This document shows, one piece after another, positions 54,001 to 64,000 of a stretch of 64,000 bases of DNA. Every line of letters begins with the position of its first letter. The first letter of the stretch is position 1. A program made the position numbers and the translations under genes. Source of the stretch: Owenia fusiformis. Taxonomy: Eukaryota > Annelida > Polychaeta > Sabellida > Oweniidae. The stretch lies in contig CAIIXF020000007.1 of the NCBI GenBank assembly GCA_903813345.2, positions 25,905,564 through 25,969,563 of the forward strand, read 5' to 3'. The notes beneath the pieces were generated by a model that was not told the origin of the DNA, did not search any database, and saw only the letters and a program-made list of their open reading frames with translations.

Positions 54001-57000
54001 GATTACTATTAGTTCATGTAATTGATAACACATGAATTGTTCTATCATTTGACAAAGTTTAATGACACGATGGCCTGTACTATTTCCCAAAAGTGTAGAA
54101 TAGGCATTTTTTGCAAAAATCTACCCGTGCTATTTAAATATGCGCATAAATAAGAGATATTAATTGACTATTTCTTTAAATTACAAAAATTGATTCTAGG
54201 CAAAATGTGCTTTCCAGATATAGCTCATTCAGCTCTGTACTACCTCCCCAGCTCATACTAGACACCTCCCAACACATCTAGCCATAGGTTCCAATTTTAG
54301 TCAATATCCCAGGAAAACATCTAATTGCAGAAAGGAGGTGGGTAACTTTAATCATTCATATATCTGGAAAAAATAGTCGAATCTGCTTGCGGTTTGTATT
54401 ATTTTACTAGAAAACAACTTGGGGTTACATTTTGGAGGAAATTACAATTGTTACTTAAAGGATGGGTCACTACTAGGGGACACTCAACCATTAGATCCTT
54501 CCGCCGAGTGGGAAGACGAATAGATGGCATTATAAAAACAAAAATATAGTCCAATTATTGTAATTACATTAGCATCACCAGTGGTTGGATTTTGGTAAGT
54601 ACATGAATGAAAAGGTGTATGTATGGACCAACTCTGAGACATGATTTGATGTGATTAAGGTGCATTTTCTTTAAAAAATTTGACCTTTTTGACCTGCCTC
54701 CATCTGTCAAAATCAGAATGACATTTTTTGACATTTTCTATAGATGGCGTCTTCAACAGGTGAGATCTTTTGATTTTCGTGGGGAGTTTTGATTCAAACT
54801 TTTTTCACTGACAGAGGACATACTGGGGTATGATGGAATGATAGCAAAACATCTCCACAAATCTTAGTTTTCTCTGGAAGACAGATCGTTTGTATGGGAA
54901 TACGCATGTTATAACAATTGGTTGGGTTAACCCTATTATCGCCCATTCTGGAGTACCACTTTTTTTTAATTTGGTCATATTTCTCAACTATTTCCAGTTT
55001 TTATTGGAACTTTCATTCATTTCAGCTCTCTCAATGTGTTTGACAGAGTTTCATGTCACTATGGTCCATGCTTATCCCAAAAAGTGCTGAATAAGCATTT
55101 TTCCGCAAAAAATTTACCCCGTGTTATTTAAATATGTGAATAAATTAGAGAAATTTATTGATTATTTTTCTTAATCACAAAAAATGATTCTAGGCAAAAT
55201 GTGCTTTCCAGATACAGCTCATTCAGCTCTGTAATACCTCCCCAGCTCAAACTAGACATCTCCCAACACATCCGTCATAGGCTCCAACCAGGAGTCAACT
55301 TTGTGTTAGTTTGGTCATATTTCTCCACTGTTTCCATGATTTTTATTGGAATTTTCACAAATTTTGCTCTGGAAGGCTAAATCATTGGCCATGACCTTAC
55401 CCTAACCCCAACACTATCTCTAATCCTAACTATAGCCTAACCCTAAGCCTAACCCCAACCCCTAACCCTAACCCCAACACTACCCCTAACCCTAACTATA
55501 GTCTAACCCTAAGCCAGAGCCTAACCCCAACCCCTAACCCTAACCCCAACACTATCCCTAACCCTAACTACAGCCTAACCCTAAGCCAGAGCCTAACCCC
55601 TAACCATAACCCCAACACTACCCCTAACCCTAACTATAGCCTAACCCTAAGCCAGAGCCTAACCCTAACCCCTTACTCTAACCTCAACATTACCCCTAAC
55701 CCTAACTATAGCCTAACCCTAAGCCAGAGCCTAACCCTAGCCCCTAACCCTAACCCCAACACTACCCCTAACCCTAACTATAGCCTAACCCTAAGCCAGA
55801 GCCTAACCCTAACCCCAACACTACCCCTAGCTCTATCTATAGCCTAACCCTAAGCCCAAGCCTAACCCTAACCCCTAACCCTAACCTTGACTTAGCCCTA
55901 AGTAATCAAATACAGTGTACAGAGAGATCATTTATCAATTGGGAGACCTATAATTGGAAATATGTGTTGTTTTGGCTTTCTTTGATGAATATTCCCCAGG
56001 GTAGAACAACAATTGGAGAAAATGACCAATTTTTCTGTATCCTCCATACTAAATATTTCTCTGTAAACATTCAGAAGCAATAATAATGATTACTATTAGT
56101 TCATGTAATTGATAACACATGAATTGTTCTATCATTTGACAAAGTTTAATGACACGATGGCCTGTACTATTTCCCAAAAGTGTAGAATAGGCATTTTTTG
56201 CAAAAATCTACCCGTGCTATTTAAATATGCGCATAAATAAGAGATATTAATTGACTATTTCTTTAAATTACAAAAATTGATTCTAGGCAAAATGTGCTTT
56301 CCAGATATAGCTCATTCAGCTCTGTACTACCTCCCCAGCTCATACTAGACACCTCCCAACACATCTAGCCATAGGTTCCAATTTTAGTCAATATCCCAGG
56401 AAAACATCTAATTGCAGAAAGGAGGTGGGTAACTTTAATCATTCATATATCTGGAAAAAATAGTCGAATCTGCTTGCGGTTTGTATTATTTTACTAGAAA
56501 ACAACTTGGGGTTACATTTTGGAGGAAATTACAATTGTTACTTAAAGGATGGGTCACTACTAGGGGACACTCAACCATTAGATCCTTCCGCCGAGTGGGA
56601 AGACGAATAGATGGCATTATAAAAACAAAAATATAGTCCAATTATTGTAATTACATTAGCATCACCAGTGGTTGGATTTTGGTAAGTACATGAATGAAAA
56701 GGTGTATGTATGGACCAACTCTGAGACATGATTTGATGTGATTAAGGTGCATTTTCTTTAAAAAATTTGACCTTTTTGACCTGCCTCCATCTGTCAAAAT
56801 CAGAATGACATTTTTTGACATTTTCTATAGATGGCGTCTTCAACAGGTGAGATCTTTTGATTTTCGTGGGGAGTTTTGATTCAAACTTTTTTCACTGACA
56901 GAGGACATACTGGGGTATGATGGAATGATAGCAAAACATCTCCACAAATCTTAGTTTTCTCTGGAAGACAGATCGTTTGTATGGGAATACGCATGTTATA

Positions 57001-60000
57001 ACAATTGGTTGGGTTAACCCTATTATCGCCCATTCTGGAGTACCACTTTTTTTTAATTTGGTCATATTTCTCAACTATTTCCAGTTTTTATTGGAACTTT
57101 CATTCATTTCAGCTCTCTCAATGTGTTTGACAGAGTTTCATGTCACTATGGTCCATGCTTATCCCAAAAAGTGCTGAATAAGCATTTTTCCGCAAAAAAT
57201 TTACCCCGTGTTATTTAAATATGTGAATAAATTAGAGAAATTTATTGATTATTTTTCTTAATCACAAAAAATGATTCTAGGCAAAATGTGCTTTCCAGAT
57301 ACAGCTCATTCAGCTCTGTAATACCTCCCCAGCTCAAACTAGACATCTCCCAACACATCCGTCATAGGCTCCAACCAGGAGTCAACTTTGTGTTAGTTTG
57401 GTCATATTTCTCCACTGTTTCCATGATTTTTATTGGAATTTTCACAAATTTTGCTCTGGAAGGCTAAATCATTGGCCATGACCTTACCCTAACCCCAACA
57501 CTATCTCTAATCCTAACTATAGCCTAACCCTAAGCCTAACCCCAACCCCTAACCCTAACCCCAACACTACCCCTAACCCTAACTATAGTCTAACCCTAAG
57601 CCAGAGCCTAACCCCAACCCCTAACCCTAACCCCAACACTATCCCTAACCCTAACTACAGCCTAACCCTAAGCCAGAGCCTAACCCCTAACCATAACCCC
57701 AACACTACCCCTAACCCTAACTATAGCCTAACCCTAAGCCAGAGCCTAACCCTAACCCCTTACTCTAACCTCAACATTACCCCTAACCCTAACTATAGCC
57801 TAACCCTAAGCCAGAGCCTAACCCTAGCCCCTAACCCTAACCCCAACACTACCCCTAACCCTAACTATAGCCTAACCCTAAGCCAGAGCCTAACCCTAAC
57901 CCCAACACTACCCCTAGCTCTATCTATAGCCTAACCCTAAGCCCAAGCCTAACCCTAACCCCTAACCCTAACCTTGACTTAGCCCTAAGTAATCAAATAC
58001 AGTGTACAGAGAGATCATTTATCAATTGGGAGACCTATAATTGGAAATATGTGTTGTTTTGGCTTTCTTTGATGAATATTCCCCAGGGTAGAACAACAAT
58101 TGGAGAAAATGACCAATTTTTCTGTATCCTCCATACTAAATATTTCTCTGTAAACATTCAGAAGCAATAATAATGATTACTATTAGTTCATGTAATTGAT
58201 AACACATGAATTGTTCTATCATTTGACAAAGTTTAATGACACGATGGCCTGTACTATTTCCCAAAAGTGTAGAATAGGCATTTTTTGCAAAAATCTACCC
58301 GTGCTATTTAAATATGCGCATAAATAAGAGATATTAATTGACTATTTCTTTAAATTACAAAAATTGATTCTAGGCAAAATGTGCTTTCCAGATATAGCTC
58401 ATTCAGCTCTGTACTACCTCCCCAGCTCATACTAGACACCTCCCAACACATCTAGCCATAGGTTCCAATTTTAGTCAATATCCCAGGAAAACATCTAATT
58501 GCAGAAAGGAGGTGGGTAACTTTAATCATTCATATATCTGGAAAAAATAGTCGAATCTGCTTGCGGTTTGTATTATTTTACTAGAAAACAACTTGGGGTT
58601 ACATTTTGGAGGAAATTACAATTGTTACTTAAAGGATGGGTCACTACTAGGGGACACTCAACCATTAGATCCTTCCGCCGAGTGGGAAGACGAATAGATG
58701 GCATTATAAAAACAAAAATATAGTCCAATTATTGTAATTACATTAGCATCACCAGTGGTTGGATTTTGGTAAGTACATGAATGAAAAGGTGTATGTATGG
58801 ACCAACTCTGAGACATGATTTGATGTGATTAAGGTGCATTTTCTTTAAAAAATTTGACCTTTTTGACCTGCCTCCATCTGTCAAAATCAGAATGACATTT
58901 TTTGACATTTTCTATAGATGGCGTCTTCAACAGGTGAGATCTTTTGATTTTCGTGGGGAGTTTTGATTCAAACTTTTTTCACTGACAGAGGACATACTGG
59001 GGTATGATGGAATGATAGCAAAACATCTCCACAAATCTTAGTTTTCTCTGGAAGACAGATCGTTTGTATGGGAATACGCATGTTATAACAATTGGTTGGG
59101 TTAACCCTATTATCGCCCATTCTGGAGTACCACTTTTTTTTAATTTGGTCATATTTCTCAACTATTTCCAGTTTTTATTGGAACTTTCATTCATTTCAGC
59201 TCTCTCAATGTGTTTGACAGAGTTTCATGTCACTATGGTCCATGCTTATCCCAAAAAGTGCTGAATAAGCATTTTTCCGCAAAAAATTTACCCCGTGTTA
59301 TTTAAATATGTGAATAAATTAGAGAAATTTATTGATTATTTTTCTTAATCACAAAAAATGATTCTAGGCAAAATGTGCTTTCCAGATACAGCTCATTCAG
59401 CTCTGTAATACCTCCCCAGCTCAAACTAGACATCTCCCAACACATCCGTCATAGGCTCCAACCAGGAGTCAACTTTGTGTTAGTTTGGTCATATTTCTCC
59501 ACTGTTTCCATGATTTTTATTGGAATTTTCACAAATTTTGCTCTGGAAGGCTAAATCATTGGCCATGACCTTACCCTAACCCCAACACTATCTCTAATCC
59601 TAACTATAGCCTAACCCTAAGCCTAACCCCAACCCCTAACCCTAACCCCAACACTACCCCTAACCCTAACTATAGTCTAACCCTAAGCCAGAGCCTAACC
59701 CCAACCCCTAACCCTAACCCCAACACTATCCCTAACCCTAACTACAGCCTAACCCTAAGCCAGAGCCTAACCCCTAACCATAACCCCAACACTACCCCTA
59801 ACCCTAACTATAGCCTAACCCTAAGCCAGAGCCTAACCCTAACCCCTTACTCTAACCTCAACATTACCCCTAACCCTAACTATAGCCTAACCCTAAGCCA
59901 GAGCCTAACCCTAGCCCCTAACCCTAACCCCAACACTACCCCTAACCCTAACTATAGCCTAACCCTAAGCCAGAGCCTAACCCTAACCCCAACACTACCC

Positions 60001-63000
60001 CTAGCTCTATCTATAGCCTAACCCTAAGCCCAAGCCTAACCCTAACCCCTAACCCTAACCTTGACTTAGCCCTAAGTAATCAAATACAGTGTACAGAGAG
60101 ATCATTTATCAATTGGGAGACCTATAATTGGAAATATGTGTTGTTTTGGCTTTCTTTGATGAATATTCCCCAGGGTAGAACAACAATTGGAGAAAATGAC
60201 CAATTTTTCTGTATCCTCCATACTAAATATTTCTCTGTAAACATTCAGAAGCAATAATAATGATTACTATTAGTTCATGTAATTGATAACACATGAATTG
60301 TTCTATCATTTGACAAAGTTTAATGACACGATGGCCTGTACTATTTCCCAAAAGTGTAGAATAGGCATTTTTTGCAAAAATCTACCCGTGCTATTTAAAT
60401 ATGCGCATAAATAAGAGATATTAATTGACTATTTCTTTAAATTACAAAAATTGATTCTAGGCAAAATGTGCTTTCCAGATATAGCTCATTCAGCTCTGTA
60501 CTACCTCCCCAGCTCATACTAGACACCTCCCAACACATCTAGCCATAGGTTCCAATTTTAGTCAATATCCCAGGAAAACATCTAATTGCAGAAAGGAGGT
60601 GGGTAACTTTAATCATTCATATATCTGGAAAAAATAGTCGAATCTGCTTGCGGTTTGTATTATTTTACTAGAAAACAACTTGGGGTTACATTTTGGAGGA
60701 AATTACAATTGTTACTTAAAGGATGGGTCACTACTAGGGGACACTCAACCATTAGATCCTTCCGCCGAGTGGGAAGACGAATAGATGGCATTATAAAAAC
60801 AAAAATATAGTCCAATTATTGTAATTACATTAGCATCACCAGTGGTTGGATTTTGGTAAGTACATGAATGAAAAGGTGTATGTATGGACCAACTCTGAGA
60901 CATGATTTGATGTGATTAAGGTGCATTTTCTTTAAAAAATTTGACCTTTTTGACCTGCCTCCATCTGTCAAAATCAGAATGACATTTTTTGACATTTTCT
61001 ATAGATGGCGTCTTCAACAGGTGAGATCTTTTGATTTTCGTGGGGAGTTTTGATTCAAACTTTTTTCACTGACAGAGGACATACTGGGGTATGATGGAAT
61101 GATAGCAAAACATCTCCACAAATCTTAGTTTTCTCTGGAAGACAGATCGTTTGTATGGGAATACGCATGTTATAACAATTGGTTGGGTTAACCCTATTAT
61201 CGCCCATTCTGGAGTACCACTTTTTTTTAATTTGGTCATATTTCTCAACTATTTCCAGTTTTTATTGGAACTTTCATTCATTTCAGCTCTCTCAATGTGT
61301 TTGACAGAGTTTCATGTCACTATGGTCCATGCTTATCCCAAAAAGTGCTGAATAAGCATTTTTCCGCAAAAAATTTACCCCGTGTTATTTAAATATGTGA
61401 ATAAATTAGAGAAATTTATTGATTATTTTTCTTAATCACAAAAAATGATTCTAGGCAAAATGTGCTTTCCAGATACAGCTCATTCAGCTCTGTAATACCT
61501 CCCCAGCTCAAACTAGACATCTCCCAACACATCCGTCATAGGCTCCAACCAGGAGTCAACTTTGTGTTAGTTTGGTCATATTTCTCCACTGTTTCCATGA
61601 TTTTTATTGGAATTTTCACAAATTTTGCTCTGGAAGGCTAAATCATTGGCCATGACCTTACCCTAACCCCAACACTATCTCTAATCCTAACTATAGCCTA
61701 ACCCTAAGCCTAACCCCAACCCCTAACCCTAACCCCAACACTACCCCTAACCCTAACTATAGTCTAACCCTAAGCCAGAGCCTAACCCCAACCCCTAACC
61801 CTAACCCCAACACTATCCCTAACCCTAACTACAGCCTAACCCTAAGCCAGAGCCTAACCCCTAACCATAACCCCAACACTACCCCTAACCCTAACTATAG
61901 CCTAACCCTAAGCCAGAGCCTAACCCTAACCCCTTACTCTAACCTCAACATTACCCCTAACCCTAACTATAGCCTAACCCTAAGCCAGAGCCTAACCCTA
62001 GCCCCTAACCCTAACCCCAACACTACCCCTAACCCTAACTATAGCCTAACCCTAAGCCAGAGCCTAACCCTAACCCCAACACTACCCCTAGCTCTATCTA
62101 TAGCCTAACCCTAAGCCCAAGCCTAACCCTAACCCCTAACCCTAACCTTGACTTAGCCCTAAGTAATCAAATACAGTGTACAGAGAGATCATTTATCAAT
62201 TGGGAGACCTATAATTGGAAATATGTGTTGTTTTGGCTTTCTTTGATGAATATTCCCCAGGGTAGAACAACAATTGGAGAAAATGACCAATTTTTCTGTA
62301 TCCTCCATACTAAATATTTCTCTGTAAACATTCAGAAGCAATAATAATGATTACTATTAGTTCATGTAATTGATAACACATGAATTGTTCTATCATTTGA
62401 CAAAGTTTAATGACACGATGGCCTGTACTATTTCCCAAAAGTGTAGAATAGGCATTTTTTGCAAAAATCTACCCGTGCTATTTAAATATGCGCATAAATA
62501 AGAGATATTAATTGACTATTTCTTTAAATTACAAAAATTGATTCTAGGCAAAATGTGCTTTCCAGATATAGCTCATTCAGCTCTGTACTACCTCCCCAGC
62601 TCATACTAGACACCTCCCAACACATCTAGCCATAGGTTCCAATTTTAGTCAATATCCCAGGAAAACATCTAATTGCAGAAAGGAGGTGGGTAACTTTAAT
62701 CATTCATATATCTGGAAAAAATAGTCGAATCTGCTTGCGGTTTGTATTATTTTACTAGAAAACAACTTGGGGTTACATTTTGGAGGAAATTACAATTGTT
62801 ACTTAAAGGATGGGTCACTACTAGGGGACACTCAACCATTAGATCCTTCCGCCGAGTGGGAAGACGAATAGATGGCATTATAAAAACAAAAATATAGTCC
62901 AATTATTGTAATTACATTAGCATCACCAGTGGTTGGATTTTGGTAAGTACATGAATGAAAAGGTGTATGTATGGACCAACTCTGAGACATGATTTGATGT

Positions 63001-64000
63001 GATTAAGGTGCATTTTCTTTAAAAAATTTGACCTTTTTGACCTGCCTCCATCTGTCAAAATCAGAATGACATTTTTTGACATTTTCTATAGATGGCGTCT
63101 TCAACAGGTGAGATCTTTTGATTTTCGTGGGGAGTTTTGATTCAAACTTTTTTCACTGACAGAGGACATACTGGGGTATGATGGAATGATAGCAAAACAT
63201 CTCCACAAATCTTAGTTTTCTCTGGAAGACAGATCGTTTGTATGGGAATACGCATGTTATAACAATTGGTTGGGTTAACCCTATTATCGCCCATTCTGGA
63301 GTACCACTTTTTTTTAATTTGGTCATATTTCTCAACTATTTCCAGTTTTTATTGGAACTTTCATTCATTTCAGCTCTCTCAATGTGTTTGACAGAGTTTC
63401 ATGTCACTATGGTCCATGCTTATCCCAAAAAGTGCTGAATAAGCATTTTTCCGCAAAAAATTTACCCCGTGTTATTTAAATATGTGAATAAATTAGAGAA
63501 ATTTATTGATTATTTTTCTTAATCACAAAAAATGATTCTAGGCAAAATGTGCTTTCCAGATACAGCTCATTCAGCTCTGTAATACCTCCCCAGCTCAAAC
63601 TAGACATCTCCCAACACATCCGTCATAGGCTCCAACCAGGAGTCAACTTTGTGTTAGTTTGGTCATATTTCTCCACTGTTTCCATGATTTTTATTGGAAT
63701 TTTCACAAATTTTGCTCTGGAAGGCTAAATCATTGGCCATGACCTTACCCTAACCCCAACACTATCTCTAATCCTAACTATAGCCTAACCCTAAGCCTAA
63801 CCCCAACCCCTAACCCTAACCCCAACACTACCCCTAACCCTAACTATAGTCTAACCCTAAGCCAGAGCCTAACCCCAACCCCTAACCCTAACCCCAACAC
63901 TATCCCTAACCCTAACTACAGCCTAACCCTAAGCCAGAGCCTAACCCCTAACCATAACCCCAACACTACCCCTAACCCTAACTATAGCCTAACCCTAAGC

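Larger units (their letters stand above)
46126..64000 (+). repeat. Megasatellite: head-to-tail 2087-bp unit, 8 full copies plus a partial
   Basis: Units start with TAGGGGACACTCAACCATTA at 46126, 48213, 50300, 52387, 54474, 56561, 58648, 60735 and 62822, an exact 2087-bp spacing each time. The ninth copy runs off the window after 1179 bp. Every copy has the same two short frames at the same offsets with identical translations, and I noticed no base difference where I compared copies. Each unit holds, in order, about 925 bp of AT-rich sequence, about 504 bp of CCCTAA-like repeats, and about 658 bp of AT-rich sequence. The recurrent 60- and 66-codon frames are not genes by any evidence here. The array starts abruptly after CCGCT at 46121-46125. 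Confidence 0.97.

Noticed and set aside
46126-64000. True chromosome end (telomere)
   Set aside because: The CCCTAA-like repeats are degenerate and enclosed in a larger non-telomeric unit; there is no uniform terminal hexamer array in the window.

Overview
This window is animal nuclear DNA. Exons are separated by long introns with GT-AG borders. The only recognisable cellular genes are a (S)-2-hydroxyacid oxidase and an ACSF2-like acyl-CoA synthetase. The rest is mobile and tandem repeats: a reverse-transcriptase LINE, tRNA-derived SINEs, short inverted-repeat elements, a solo LTR, minisatellites and a megasatellite. The telomere-like repeats are of the TTAGGG type. The overall style suggests a marine invertebrate, possibly a mollusc-like spiralian, but the sequence does not fix the species or phylum.

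Gene core (5.5-37.4 kb). Two genes diverge from a 1.9-kb intergenic region. Leftwards, on the minus strand, runs the FMN-dependent 2-hydroxyacid oxidase: exon 1 at 9850-9934, exon 2 at 7711-8479, exon 3 at 5529-5659. Its last exon or exons are not in the window. Rightwards, on the plus strand, runs the acyl-CoA synthetase, with nine exons found between 11816 and 37438. One internal exon, expected between 26570 and 36607, and the C-terminal AMP-binding_C part were not found. All exon junctions were placed by reading splice sites and keeping codon phase; the phases agree everywhere except at that gap. In animals both families act in peroxisomal or mitochondrial acid metabolism. Nothing here shows that the two genes are co-regulated beyond their head-to-head layout.

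Repeat architecture. The shared 5' region of the two genes is bracketed by a large inverted duplication (about 3.2 kb, arms 2039-5205 and 12838-17563). One arm lies downstream of oxidase exon 3 and the other in synthetase intron 1. The right arm has gained a 1110-bp solo-LTR-like insertion, and the left arm keeps the empty site. Synthetase introns also hold two inverted copies of a 1.7-kb terminal-inverted-repeat element (20396-22105 and 29033-30763). A second inverted duplication (26993-27975 and 31955-32925) encloses GGGGCCACT-type minisatellites. Two LINE remnants and many small foldback elements fill the remaining intron space.

Right side (39-64 kb). From about 39.8 to 46.1 kb I see no convincing gene. 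From 46126 to the window end lies a head-to-tail array of a 2087-bp unit (eight full copies and a partial ninth, apparently identical). Each unit contains about 500 bp of degenerate CCCTAA repeats organised in 72-bp higher-order steps. Whether this array is internal to the chromosome, subtelomeric or inside a synthetase intron cannot be decided from the window.
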